This document shows, in pieces, positions 50,988 through 60,277 of a DNA stretch of 64,000 bases. Source of the DNA: Spirochaetota bacterium (GTDB lineage: Bacteria; Spirochaetota; Spirochaetia; Sphaerochaetales; Sphaerochaetaceae). Location of the stretch: positions 1 through 64,000 of the forward strand of contig JAEXDQ010000010.1 in the NCBI GenBank assembly GCA_023401595.1, given 5' to 3'. A model generated the notes under the pieces. That model was not told the origin of the DNA, ran no database searches, and saw nothing but the letters and a program-made list of their open reading frames with translations. A program made the position numbers and the translations under genes. Position 1 is the first letter of the stretch. Every line of letters starts with the position of its first letter.

Positions 50988-52304
50988 TCAGAGAATCATA
51001 TTTCCATTTTCATCGAAAGGAAGATCGAACAATCCCCCGACCTTCTCCAAGCCCTCAATCGCATCAACTTCGTTCCAGTACGCACGTGAAAGATATATCT
51101 CGCTGATGTCCATGGAATTCTTGATCATGACTACCTTTGGGTTTTCTGGATCAAAGTCATTGCAGGTCTTGATCGCGCCTTGTATCGCCATCCTGTCGTT
51201 CTTCATGACCATGGGCATCTTGATTGGTTTGAACACTGTGTTGGTAAGAGCGTTCGGGTACATCTCCATGAAATCAATCTTGTCGAAGAGACGGAGGGTA
51301 ATGGTGTCGGCGTTGCCCATCCCCAAAGCGTTCCCATGGCTGATGTCCGTGACATCCAGAACGGCGACTTTCTGCTTCTTCAAGCCGCCTCCCCCATATG
51401 GAGTCGCCCAAGTCCCGGTGATATTCGGATCCATGCCGCTTCCCGAAAAGTCCTTGCCTATTTGCCGTACCACCAGGACGTCCGCTTCCGGGATCAGAAG
51501 CCTAGGCATCAGCGATGAAGCGAACTTGAGAAGCTCCTGTTCTTTTTCCGGGATGTCGTCTGAGGGTATCACATCGATCCTATTGCAGCGGTCATGGGCG
51601 TTTTCAATCGTCGAAACGCCGAACATGACCGGAGCATGCCTTCTGATGAAGTCGCCGTACAGGAATATCCTATTCTTGAATGTTCCGAATCCGTCGCGAT
51701 GAAGGCTTTCTGCGCCTTCCTGCTTTCCCATTCCGATGCACATCATCTTCATCAAGCCGGATTCATACGGGCCCCGGAAAGCGGAATGAGGCTTTATCCT
51801 GCCGAAGACGATTATCCCATCTGCTTCGGCGGCGCAACGGTCGATCCTGACTTCCAGCTCCTTTCCCGCATCGTATACAGCCCCCAACCGTACCGTCTCC
51901 ATGGAGGATGTTATCGGACAGCCAAGATAGGCTTCCGTAATGCCGTATTCATCCAGAACGGCCAGCTGCCCTTCCGCGGTCGCTCCGCCATGACTGCCCA
52001 TGGCGGGAATGACGAACGGACGACAGCCACGTTCCCTCACGAACCCGACTATCGCCCTGAGGATTTCCTTCTGCCGGTCGATACCTCTGCTCGAAGCCGT
52101 GATACAAATACTCATTCCGGGTCTGAACATCGAGGAGATGCCGGACGTGTTCAGTTTCGCCGTCGTTTCCTCGAAAACATCCCCGATACTTTCGTCTGTG
52201 AAAATCTGACGGGCCTTGAACATCTGGGGAATCGATGTCTTCGATAGGATTTTTTCTATTGTGCTGTAGTCACCGAACAACGAAGCGGATGGTTTCATAT
52301 TCAC
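50988..52304 (-). CDS. LarA-like (lactate racemase domain, DUF2088) protein
   Basis: 438 residues. Blocks such as RPGMSICITASSRGI, PFVIPAMGSHGGATAEGQLAVLDEYGI and IIVFGRIKPHSAFRGPYESGLMKMMCIGMGKQEGAESLH match the LarA superfamily, in which a His/Lys site holds a nickel-pincer nucleotide and a hydroxyacid is racemised. The Lys of GLMKM is a candidate cofactor attachment site. Last gene of the ten-gene sugar-acid operon, overlapping the MBL gene (ATGA). It could epimerise the imported hydroxyacid; LarB/C/E-type cofactor genes are not in the window. Confidence 0.75.
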   Translation of the reverse strand: MNMKPSASLFGDYSTIEKILSKTSIPQMFKARQIFTDESIGDVFEETTAKLNTSGISSMFRPGMSICITASSRGIDRQKEILRAIVGFVRERGCRPFVIPAMGSHGGATAEGQLAVLDEYGITEAYLGCPITSSMETVRLGAVYDAGKELEVRIDRCAAEADGIIVFGRIKPHSAFRGPYESGLMKMMCIGMGKQEGAESLHRDGFGTFKNRIFLYGDFIRRHAPVMFGVSTIENAHDRCNRIDVIPSDDIPEKEQELLKFASSLMPRLLIPEADVLVVRQIGKDFSGSGMDPNITGTWATPYGGGGLKKQKVAVLDVTDISHGNALGMGNADTITLRLFDKIDFMEMYPNALTNTVFKPIKMPMVMKNDRMAIQGAIKTCNDFDPENPKVVMIKNSMDISEIYLSRAYWNEVDAIEGLEKVGGLFDLPFDENGNMIL

Positions 52305-53110
52305 TCTCTTATCAGGGGTTCCGCCTGCTGGATGCGAAGGTTAATCATATCCTTCCATCCTTGGGGATTGATGAACGGATTTTCCACACCCTCCACATAC
52401 CGGCCAGCCTTGTCCAGGACGGGAATGTGCATTGGATGCGAAGGAAGAGGTATATCCACTTCGACGCCCAACATCCTTTTCATTGACTCGATGAAGAGCG
52501 TCGGCAAATTCTGGGGCCAACCCGGTGTCTGGTTATAGAATTCTGGAATCAGCGTATTTATGCCGACACCCCCATGGATTCCGCATCTATATATCATGCC
52601 CCGTGAATCTTTGTCTTCAAAAAAGAACGAAGTCGTTCCGGGAGTATGCCCCGGGGTGAGAATCGTTTTAATCTTGATGTTGCCGAAATCCAGGACTTTG
52701 TTATCCGCATAGAAGCAGTCCGGTTCAAAGTCAATCCAGTTCTGATAGTCAAAATAGACCCATGAAGGATGGTCTTTCATCATTTCATAGTCCTCTTTGG
52801 ACATATAGACCTTCCCGTTTGAATATTCCTTGACTAGCCTTGTGCCACCACAATGATCGAAATGCGCATGGCTTACCAGGATATGTTTGATTTTCTGAGG
52901 ATCGAACCCAAGCTTTCTGATACTTTCAAAAAGCAGATACACAGTTTCCGCAAATCCCTGATCAAGGAGAACGAGACCATCGTCAGCATCAATCAGATAA
53001 CTTCCGACATACTTTGTTCCCACATAGTAGACATGAGGAGCCATTTGAAATGGTTCTTGCTCTTTTTCCCACTCTTTGACACCGAAGCGATTCAATGTAG
53101 CTGAAGACAT
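52301..53110 (-). CDS. Metallo-beta-lactamase-fold hydrolase
   Basis: 269 residues. The metal motif HAHFDH (81-86), then LTPGHTPGTTSF (His) and a C-terminal LPSHPMHIP. Subclass B3-like layout but probably not a beta-lactamase: no signal peptide and operon context of sugar-acid metabolism. It may hydrolyse a lactone or thioester. Starts 2 nt before the TctA gene end and overlaps the LarA-like start. Confidence 0.78.
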   Translation of the reverse strand: MSSATLNRFGVKEWEKEQEPFQMAPHVYYVGTKYVGSYLIDADDGLVLLDQGFAETVYLLFESIRKLGFDPQKIKHILVSHAHFDHCGGTRLVKEYSNGKVYMSKEDYEMMKDHPSWVYFDYQNWIDFEPDCFYADNKVLDFGNIKIKTILTPGHTPGTTSFFFEDKDSRGMIYRCGIHGGVGINTLIPEFYNQTPGWPQNLPTLFIESMKRMLGVEVDIPLPSHPMHIPVLDKAGRYVEGVENPFINPQGWKDMINLRIQQAEPLIRE

Positions 53111-53111
53111 G

Positions 53112-54602
53112 TTATTTCACTCCCCTTGTTTTCATACTGATTTCTTTCCGGAGTCCTATGACGACAGAAATGACGCCGATAAGAATAAAGATGCAGGAAA
53201 TGGGCCTTGTCAGGAAGGATATGGCGGTACCAGAATACTGGAACCCCTTCAACATATTCAGTTCGAGAGTCGGCCCGAGGATAAACGCAAGCAAGAGCGG
53301 TGAAGTGGGTAGATTCCCAAATTTCATCAGAACACCAAGAAGAGCGAACACAAGCGTCAGACCGCATCGGTAGATGCTCGAAGAATCAACATAGACAGAC
53401 GCCATTGAAATCAACAATAAGGCTGGATAGAGATAATAATAGGGAATCTTAAGGATTCTCGGGAAATACTTTACACCGAGCCGTTGATACACAAGACACA
53501 GTATGGCGCAGAAAATAACAGTATAATACATCAGATACACTACGTTCCCGCTATTGCGAAATACCATCGGCCCCATTTCAAGCCCATGAAGAGTCAAAGC
53601 CCCGATAAGCACGGCGGTAGTCGAATCACCTGGAATTCCAAGAGAGACCATAGGAATCATCGCCCCCCCGCAGGCTGCGTTGTTCGACACTTCCGAAGCC
53701 CAGATACCATCAGGATTGCCTTTCCCGAAGGTTTCCGGTTCAGCAGAACTATTTTTCGCCATGGAATAAGCAACGATGTTTGAGAGGCCGGCGCCCATCC
53801 CGGGAAGGAAGCCTATTCCAAGACCCACGACGAAAGACCTGATGATAGTTCTGATATGCTGTACAATTTCAGCGAATGGAACACCGAATCCCTTTATTGT
53901 ATAGGGCTGGACTTCTGGATTTTTCTCAAACCCTTTAGCGTATTCATAGAAAATCATACAAAAGCCGAACACGCCTATCATAAGCGGTAGACTTCCGACA
54001 CCACCAAGGAGCTGGATGTTTCCGAAGACGAACCTCGGTTCTGCATCGATTGGGGACAGACCGATCGACACGACCAGAAGACCGATGCAGGCAGAGGCCA
54101 GCCCCTTCAGGATGTTCCCCTTCGAAACTGAAATCACGAGGGTAATGGCAAGAAAACAAAGTCCAAAATATTCCCAAGGCCCAAGCAAAAACGCAACCTC
54201 AGCGATGGGCTGGCTCAATATCCCCCCTATCAATGCACTGAGGATTGTTCCGAAGAATGAAGCGACCATTCCAATTGACAGGGCTTTCCCGGCCAATCCA
54301 TTCTTCGCCATCGGATGTCCGTCAAAACAAGTAGCGACAGAAGCGGGCGTTCCAGGGATTCCAAGTAAAACCGATCCGATGAATCCCCCTGAAGCACCGC
54401 CAATCCAAAGGCACATGAGGAAAACAATAGCCGCAGCTGAATTCATGGAATATGTCATAGGCATAAATAAAATTACTGCAAGCGTTCCATTCAGACCTGG
54501 AATCGCACCAAAAATAATACCGACGAAGGTTCCCACAACCGCCAGGAGAAGATTATATGGAGCAAAAATGGTCTGTAAACAATAAGCCAAAAAAGTTATC
54601 AT
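53112..54602 (-). CDS. tctA: Tripartite tricarboxylate transporter, large permease subunit (TctA)
   Basis: 496 residues, about 12 membrane segments. Family blocks: GAIPGLNGTLAVILFMPMTYSM, GGASGGFIGSVLLGIPGTPASVATCFDGHPMAKNG, FLPGMGAGLSNIVAYSMAK, EVSNNAACGGAMIPMVSLGIPGDSTTAVLIGAL. Moves a carboxylate across the inner membrane with TctB and the binding protein TctC. Gene order C-B-A is typical. The substrate is presumably the acid handled by the kinase/PdxA enzymes of the operon. Confidence 0.92.
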   Translation of the reverse strand: MITFLAYCLQTIFAPYNLLLAVVGTFVGIIFGAIPGLNGTLAVILFMPMTYSMNSAAAIVFLMCLWIGGASGGFIGSVLLGIPGTPASVATCFDGHPMAKNGLAGKALSIGMVASFFGTILSALIGGILSQPIAEVAFLLGPWEYFGLCFLAITLVISVSKGNILKGLASACIGLLVVSIGLSPIDAEPRFVFGNIQLLGGVGSLPLMIGVFGFCMIFYEYAKGFEKNPEVQPYTIKGFGVPFAEIVQHIRTIIRSFVVGLGIGFLPGMGAGLSNIVAYSMAKNSSAEPETFGKGNPDGIWASEVSNNAACGGAMIPMVSLGIPGDSTTAVLIGALTLHGLEMGPMVFRNSGNVVYLMYYTVIFCAILCLVYQRLGVKYFPRILKIPYYYLYPALLLISMASVYVDSSSIYRCGLTLVFALLGVLMKFGNLPTSPLLLAFILGPTLELNMLKGFQYSGTAISFLTRPISCIFILIGVISVVIGLRKEISMKTRGVK

Positions 54603-54622
54603 AACGAATCCTCCTCTCTACC

Positions 54623-55090
54623 TCAGAATTTCGTAATTTTTCCTCTAGGTAATCTCAAACCGAAAGCCTGTGTATAGAGGAAGTAAATCAGAAGAGTCAT
54701 GACAATTGAGAAAACAATCAAATGCCATATCTTGCTTTTGTTTTCCGTCGTTGCTTTCGTAAACACGATGGTAACAAGGAAAATATAGACGGGACTTGAT
54801 AAAAGAAATCCAAGATATTTCAACCCAAGGATATATAGAATGGTCAGACCAAATATGATACCTAGCCTTTTCAATACTTCGAGATTGATTTTTATCTTGT
54901 TTTCTTCATCCTTTTCAAAGAATATGCCAAGTCCCAATCCAATCAAACCTACAGCAGCAATCAGGGGCAATAACTTCGGACCTGGGTAACTAGCCGTCAT
55001 TGCAGTCGTGAATTGAGATACCATTATTAGGACGATAACACCTACTATAGCCAGAAGTATTCCGGTAACTTGATTTCTGCTTAGATTCAT
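54623..55090 (-). CDS. tctB: Tripartite tricarboxylate transporter, small membrane subunit (TctB)
   Basis: 155 residues, four membrane helices: VTGILLAIVGVIVLIMVSQF with a PGPKLLPLIAAVGLIGLGLGIFFEK block, then VLKRLGIIFGLTILYILGLKYLGFLLSSPVYIFLV and a final helix ending RLPRGKI. The pattern and position between tctC and tctA identify it. Confidence 0.88.
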   Translation of the reverse strand: MNLSRNQVTGILLAIVGVIVLIMVSQFTTAMTASYPGPKLLPLIAAVGLIGLGLGIFFEKDEENKIKINLEVLKRLGIIFGLTILYILGLKYLGFLLSSPVYIFLVTIVFTKATTENKSKIWHLIVFSIVMTLLIYFLYTQAFGLRLPRGKITKF

Positions 55091-55110
55091 ACAATTGTCC
55101 TCCGTAAGGA

Positions 55111-56082
55111 TTACTTCTGAGAAAATGCCTCGACATAACTGGCTTGATCTCTGACAAGGATATCGTGAGCCTCGTCAAACGGCACATAGACACCTGTAAG
55201 CCCAGCCGGCGCAAGAAGTGTGATCACGTCAGGATCATTGTACGCTTGAACCAAATAATCATAGATTTTTCTGGCAAGTTCAGGATTCATGTCTTTGGGA
55301 CCAAGCACGATGATGTAGACTCCAAAATACGTGTCGTAACCGAGTTCGATGAGATTTTGGTATTCCGGGAGAATCGGGCTTCTTGTACCCTTGTTATCTT
55401 GTCCAAGAACACCAAGAATAACAGCCTTGCCACTTTCAGCATATTGTTTGGCCTGGTTTACGTTTGCATAGCACACATTGATGCTACCTCCGACAAGTTC
55501 TGTAAGCGTCGCTGTGTCAGAACCTGAATGGACGAATTTGAATTCCACACCCAAGGTCTTGGCAAGATCCATACCCATGACCTGTGTCGTTCCTCCCATG
55601 TTGCAACCGAAAAGAACCTTTCCGGGATTCGCAAGAGCATAGGCCTTCAAGTCTTCGACGCTATGAATCCCGGAGTTTGCAGACACCATGAGGGCATAGG
55701 CGGGATCCGCTCCATGGCTGATTCCAATAATTGTGAAGTCTTCTACTGTATGATTGTAAACGCCTGAAGCGATTCTTGTCAGAAATCCACCGTTGAAAAA
55801 CAGAATCTTCGAACCGTCCGGCTCAGCGTTCCTGACTTCCTCAAACGCAACGACACAGTTTCCTGTATCATTATTTACGATACCGATTGAGTTTCCAGAC
55901 AATTTCGCGACTTTATCGAAAATCGCCCTAGCGGCAAGGTCGGTACCACCGCCAGCTTTGACAGGGGCTATCACATCCACCGTCTTTGCCCATGCCGCAG
56001 AATCTGCTTCATTTGTGCCGTTCGCAAATACAAACCCGATAGCCATCCATGAAATGAGCATGATCGCAATTACTTTTTTCAT
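55111..56082 (-). CDS. tctC: Tripartite tricarboxylate transporter binding protein (TctC)
   Basis: 323 residues. The signal peptide MKKVIAIMLISWMAIGFVFA is followed by NGTNEAD. Body: VDVIAPVKAGGGTDLAARAIFDKVAK, NDTGNCVVAFEEVRNAEPDGSKILFF, NPGKVLFGCNMGGTTQVMGMDLAKTLGVEFKFV and GSINVCYANVNQAKQYAESGKAV, the Bug/TctC pattern. It captures the substrate in the periplasm. Confidence 0.9.
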   Translation of the reverse strand: MKKVIAIMLISWMAIGFVFANGTNEADSAAWAKTVDVIAPVKAGGGTDLAARAIFDKVAKLSGNSIGIVNNDTGNCVVAFEEVRNAEPDGSKILFFNGGFLTRIASGVYNHTVEDFTIIGISHGADPAYALMVSANSGIHSVEDLKAYALANPGKVLFGCNMGGTTQVMGMDLAKTLGVEFKFVHSGSDTATLTELVGGSINVCYANVNQAKQYAESGKAVILGVLGQDNKGTRSPILPEYQNLIELGYDTYFGVYIIVLGPKDMNPELARKIYDYLVQAYNDPDVITLLAPAGLTGVYVPFDEAHDILVRDQASYVEAFSQK

Positions 56083-56127
56083 TTCCTTTCTCCTTTTTCA
56101 AGCACAACGTGCCAAATTCCAATACTT

Positions 56128-57114
56128 TTAGAACGCCCAGTCCTTGCCCTTCCATTTCGGGTGACAATAGACATTCTTATCAGCCACGTAGGGCCACTTC
56201 TTCCCTTCGCAGACCGCAAGACACCCTTCGACGCACATTTTCGCCATCTTGATCACCGCTTCGCGGGTCTGGGCGGCGGAATGGGGACTTAACAGCAATC
56301 CAGGACAACCGAACAACGGATTGCCCGGAGCGGGAGGCTCTTCGCAGTAGACATCAAGACCTGCGCCTGCGATTCTTCCTTCCTTGAGAGCATCGACCAA
56401 ATCGACTTCATTGATGATTCCGCCACGGCTGCAGTTTATGATGAACGCAGTCCGTTTCATGAGTCCAAGCTCCCGTCTGGAAATCAGATTCTCGGTCTCC
56501 CTGACAAGTGGGACATGGATGCTCACGAAATCCGACTGGGGTAGAAGTTCGTCAAGGCTCGCGCAATAGGTGGCTCCAAGGGCCTCGACCTGTTCCTGTG
56601 AAAGAACTGGATCATAGGCGACGAGCTTCATTCCAATCGCTTCGCAGAGCCGCCCGGTCGCCTTGCCTATATTCCCGAATCCAACGATACCGACCGTCTT
56701 CCATTCTAGTTCGGAAGCCTTTTTCGCATCGCGAATCTTCCAGTTGCCCTTCGCCATTTCCGTCTGGGCCTCATAGAAATTCTTCGCGAGGGCGAACATC
56801 ATGGCAACAGCATGCTCAGCCACGCTCCTTGTGTTCGCACCAGGCGTCAGCACGACGGGAATGCCCATTTCAGTCGCTTTCACGACATCGACGGAATCAT
56901 ACCCGACACCAGTTCGCCCGATCACTTTGAGATTAGGACTATTCTCGATCACTTTCCCGTCGCATGAAGCGATACGTACGATTAGCGCGTCGGCATCCCG
57001 CATCTTGTCAAGATATTCATGGGGATTCCCATTGTCTGCGACATACCAATCGGCCCTGCCTTTGAGCAACTCCAGACCTTCAGGACATACCGCCTGCGTC
57101 ATTACAAACTTCAT
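56128..57114 (-). CDS. D-isomer 2-hydroxyacid dehydrogenase (phosphoglycerate dehydrogenase-like)
   Basis: 328 residues from MKFVMTQAVCPEGLELL; the ATG at 57114 overlaps the PdxA stop (TGATG) with GGGAAG upstream, so the long upstream frame is discarded. NAD loop VGFGNIGKATG, catalytic Arg in INCSRGGIINE, Glu in GLDVYCEEPP and His in LSPHSAAQT. No ACT domain, so not a full SerA. In this operon it likely oxidises a sugar-acid-derived hydroxyacid such as glycerate or tartronate derivatives; substrate not known. Confidence 0.85.
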   Translation of the reverse strand: MKFVMTQAVCPEGLELLKGRADWYVADNGNPHEYLDKMRDADALIVRIASCDGKVIENSPNLKVIGRTGVGYDSVDVVKATEMGIPVVLTPGANTRSVAEHAVAMMFALAKNFYEAQTEMAKGNWKIRDAKKASELEWKTVGIVGFGNIGKATGRLCEAIGMKLVAYDPVLSQEQVEALGATYCASLDELLPQSDFVSIHVPLVRETENLISRRELGLMKRTAFIINCSRGGIINEVDLVDALKEGRIAGAGLDVYCEEPPAPGNPLFGCPGLLLSPHSAAQTREAVIKMAKMCVEGCLAVCEGKKWPYVADKNVYCHPKWKGKDWAF

Positions 57115-58196
57115 CATCTTCCCGTCCTTGCCGCCGCCATGAGGATTCCATAATCCATCGCATTCACCAGACTGAGGGCGTTGGATGAACCGTCTCCAGC
57201 ATGATCGTAGGCCGTTCCATGATCGACGGACGTCCTGATTATTGGCAAGCCGAGCGTAATGTTCACACCGGAGACTGCGTCCCAATACCCGAGTTCCTTG
57301 TTGTAGACGAACCCTTTGACCTTGAGCGGGATATGCCCCTGGTCGTGGTACATGCATACCACGATATCGTACCAGCCACCAAGCGCCTTTGGAAAAACAG
57401 TATCAGGGGGGGTGGGTTTTCCTTCCGGAATACAAATCCCCTCAGCGAGAGCCGCTTCAATCGCAGGCTGAATCTCCTCGATTTCCTCCCTTCCGAACAT
57501 TCCATTCTCACCGCAATGGGGGTTGAGCCCCGCGACGGCAATCTTCGGGCGGGCGATCCCAATGGCCTTGCAACCTTCATTCGCAATCCTGATCACATCA
57601 AGAACCCTGGTTTTCTTGACGCAGTCGCAAGCCTCCCGAAGGGACACATGCGTGGAGACGTGGACGACCCGGAGGTCTTCATGGGCAAGCATCATCGTAT
57701 ATTTCTCAGTATGGGTGTAGTCGGCGTAGATTTCCGTATGTCCGCTATAATGATGCCCAGCCATGTTGATGGCCTCTTTGCTCAAAGCGTTCGTCACCGT
57801 CGCGTCAACCTCGCCCGCCAGCGCAAGTTCAATGTTCCGGACGACATACCGGAACGCGGCTTCACCGCCGAGCTTTGTCGCGCCAAGCCCGAAAGGCTTC
57901 GGATTGTCGCTCTCTCCTGGGATATCGGAAGAATTGACGACACCCATGTCGTAGACGTCGATCGTACCATAGTCGAACCGAGCTTCATCGACACTATGGA
58001 TGGCCCTGGTCGCGACATCGAGTCCGGAGACCTTCTTCGCGACCTTCGCCGCATATTCCATGCAGGAGACATCTCCGACCACGAGAGGACGGCAACGGTC
58101 ATATACGCTTCTGTCAGCCAAAGCCTTGATCGTAACCTCCGGCCCATTGCCGAACGGATCACCCATTGAAATACCCAAGATAGGTTTTTGGATCAT
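57114..58196 (-). CDS. PdxA2-type 4-phospho-sugar-acid dehydrogenase
   Basis: 360 residues of the PdxA family: ISMGDPFGNGPEV, TNALSKEAINMAGHHYSGHTEIYAD (metal His), VAGLNPHCGENGMFG (His) and VVCMYHDQGHIPLKV (His), DHGTAYDHAG. Paired with a DUF1537 kinase in the same operon it matches the D-threonate/D-erythronate route, in which PdxA2 oxidises and decarboxylates the 4-phosphate to dihydroxyacetone phosphate. Pyridoxine synthesis is less likely because the other pdx genes are absent. Confidence 0.85.
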   Translation of the reverse strand: MIQKPILGISMGDPFGNGPEVTIKALADRSVYDRCRPLVVGDVSCMEYAAKVAKKVSGLDVATRAIHSVDEARFDYGTIDVYDMGVVNSSDIPGESDNPKPFGLGATKLGGEAAFRYVVRNIELALAGEVDATVTNALSKEAINMAGHHYSGHTEIYADYTHTEKYTMMLAHEDLRVVHVSTHVSLREACDCVKKTRVLDVIRIANEGCKAIGIARPKIAVAGLNPHCGENGMFGREEIEEIQPAIEAALAEGICIPEGKPTPPDTVFPKALGGWYDIVVCMYHDQGHIPLKVKGFVYNKELGYWDAVSGVNITLGLPIIRTSVDHGTAYDHAGDGSSNALSLVNAMDYGILMAAARTGR

Positions 58197-58200
58197 GTTC

Positions 58201-59109
58201 CTACTCCATTCCCTTTTCTTTATTCTCCGCGAGTACCTTCTTCAGAGCATCCATCCCTTCCGGGACAATGTAGTTGAACGGCTTGCGGAGGTCGCCCACA
58301 GGATACCCGAGCATAGCGGCTGCTTTCTTGATGATTGTGTTCGGGTTGCCGTATTTGAAAACACCGCGGAATGGGACGATTGAATCCTGGGCGGCGATGG
58401 CCCCATCGATATCTCCCGTGACAAACTTGTCGTAGATTGCGACAAGGGAACGGGGATAGACGTTGGAGCAACCGGCGATACCACCGGCCCCGCCGGCTTG
58501 CAGACATTTCAGGATCAAAGAGTCGTTGCCCGACAGAACACGGAAATCTTTATCAAGATCACGAGTAAGGGTGATATATGCCTCAAGATTGTTCCAATCC
58601 CCGCTTGAATCCTTCGCGCCAACGATCACATCCACGTCCTTAGCCAGCCTCGCCAACGTTTCGGGCAGGACTTTATTCCCGGTCCTTGGGGGGATATTGT
58701 AGATGACGATGGGAATATCAATGTGTCTGCCGAGTTCTGCATAGTGGTTGTAGAGTTCCTGTTGGGACGCCGCCGCGAAACTGGGAGTTATCACCGACAG
58801 GACGTCGGCCCCGAGTTCCTGAGCTTTTCTGCTCAACCTGATCGTATCGGCCGTTGTAATGCAACCGGTACCCGCATATACGGGAACCCTTCCATTGACA
58901 TGATCAATCGTCGCTTCAAGGACCTCGATTTTCTCATTTTCTGAAAGCGCATAGTTTTCGCCGTTCGTACCGAAGCAGAAGATTCCATAGATACCCGCAG
59001 CGATCAGCCTGTCGATCTCACTGCGAAGTCCGTTGAAATTGATGCTTTCATCATCGTTCATTGGAGTGAGGATAGGACAAATAATTCCTTTAATCTCAGT
59101 ACGCTTCAT
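58201..59109 (-). CDS. DapA-family class I aldolase/dehydratase
   Basis: 302 residues from MKRTEIKGIICPILTPMNDD (SD AAGGAG). The Schiff-base Lys lies in VIVGAKDSSGDW, the catalytic Tyr in IVIYNIPPRTGN, and GTNGENYALSENEK is the carboxylate-binding loop. The family includes dihydrodipicolinate synthase, N-acetylneuraminate lyase and 2-keto-3-deoxy-sugar-acid aldolases/dehydratases; the context favours the last. 4 nt from the PdxA gene. Confidence 0.88.
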   Translation of the reverse strand: MKRTEIKGIICPILTPMNDDESINFNGLRSEIDRLIAAGIYGIFCFGTNGENYALSENEKIEVLEATIDHVNGRVPVYAGTGCITTADTIRLSRKAQELGADVLSVITPSFAAASQQELYNHYAELGRHIDIPIVIYNIPPRTGNKVLPETLARLAKDVDVIVGAKDSSGDWNNLEAYITLTRDLDKDFRVLSGNDSLILKCLQAGGAGGIAGCSNVYPRSLVAIYDKFVTGDIDGAIAAQDSIVPFRGVFKYGNPNTIIKKAAAMLGYPVGDLRKPFNYIVPEGMDALKKVLAENKEKGME

Positions 59110-59122
59110 AAATAAAAACTCC

Positions 59123-60277
59123 TTACAAGATTTCCAAATAAATCTTCCGGGCATCATCCGATGTCATTTTCCGCATGTTGTTGTCAAGAAGCCTGGTCAC
59201 CTGCATTCCGGCTTCGACCAACAGGTCGAGGTCTTCTTTCGGCACTCCGAACTCCTTCAAGCTCGTCGGGATATTAAGGTGTTCCACAATCCCTTCAATC
59301 CGGTTGATGATCGCCCGGCTTTTTTCTTCGGCGGTGACAGCGCCGCCCTTCATGCAACGGTCGTACGCTTCGGCGAGTTTTCCACGACAGACACATTCGT
59401 TGAAACGCATCACGGGGGCAAGCAGAATTGCGTTGGACACTCCGTGGGCAATATGATACTTTCCGCCAAGGGGATAGCTCAAAGCATGAACCGCCGTAGT
59501 TCCCGACGCAGTGATAGCGACACCGGCGTAGAAGCTGGCAAGCTGCATCTTGTTCTTCGCGTCCATTGCCTCAGAATCATCACAGGCCATTTCAATGTTG
59601 TTCAGAATCAAATCCAGCGCCTTCATCGCATATGTGTCGCTGAACGGGTTTGCCTTGTTGCTCGTCCAACATTCGATGGCATGGGCCAGCGCATCGATAC
59701 CCGTAGCCGCCGCGATCTTCCTCGGCAGGTTCTTGATCATGATGGAATCGAGAATCACGTAATCGGCGATCATGGCTACGTTCACGATACCGACTTTCAA
59801 CTCTTTTTCAGGTACGGCCACAATCGCATTGGGCGTCGCTTCGGCCCCGGTTCCGGCGGTAGTCGGAATCATCAGGCTCTTCATGCACTTGGAAGCGAGC
59901 TTTGGGGTGTCGAGCAGTTCCTTGATCCCGTATGCGGAAGCCATGAGAATACTGGCGAGCTTCGCCGTATCCATCACGCTTCCGCCGCCAACGGCGATAA
60001 TGAAGTCCGCATCGAATTCCTTGCATTGGTCGACCAACTTCTGCGCCTGCATATACGTAGGTTCCGCAGGAAGATCGTCGAAGACCTTGTAAGAAACGCA
60101 GCTCTTCCTGACATATTCCATCGGGTAATCGACAAGTCCCGCCTTTTCTATCCCCTTGTCAGTGAAGACCGCAAGTTTCGAGACCTTGTTTTCCGTGAGG
60201 ACATCACAAATTCGTGCCAAGGAATTTTCTCCGCCATATACGGCTCCCGGCATTCTCAGAACATATTCCGACATCAT
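59123..60277 (-). CDS. Iron-type (group III) alcohol dehydrogenase
   Basis: 384 residues. NAD-binding AVGGGSVMDTAK, TAGTGAEATPNAIV, metal ligands in GIDALAHAIECW (Asp, His), HALSYPLGGKYHIAHG (His, His). It should reduce an aldehyde or oxidise a hydroxyacid/polyol. The ATG overlaps the kinase stop with AAGGAG upstream. Within the operon it may oxidise a hydroxyacid or reduce tartronate-semialdehyde-like products. Confidence 0.88.
   Translation of the reverse strand: MMSEYVLRMPGAVYGGENSLARICDVLTENKVSKLAVFTDKGIEKAGLVDYPMEYVRKSCVSYKVFDDLPAEPTYMQAQKLVDQCKEFDADFIIAVGGGSVMDTAKLASILMASAYGIKELLDTPKLASKCMKSLMIPTTAGTGAEATPNAIVAVPEKELKVGIVNVAMIADYVILDSIMIKNLPRKIAAATGIDALAHAIECWTSNKANPFSDTYAMKALDLILNNIEMACDDSEAMDAKNKMQLASFYAGVAITASGTTAVHALSYPLGGKYHIAHGVSNAILLAPVMRFNECVCRGKLAEAYDRCMKGGAVTAEEKSRAIINRIEGIVEHLNIPTSLKEFGVPKEDLDLLVEAGMQVTRLLDNNMRKMTSDDARKIYLEIL

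Noticed and set aside
57201..58169. 322-codon open frame on the plus strand
   Set aside because: Antisense to the PdxA2-like gene.
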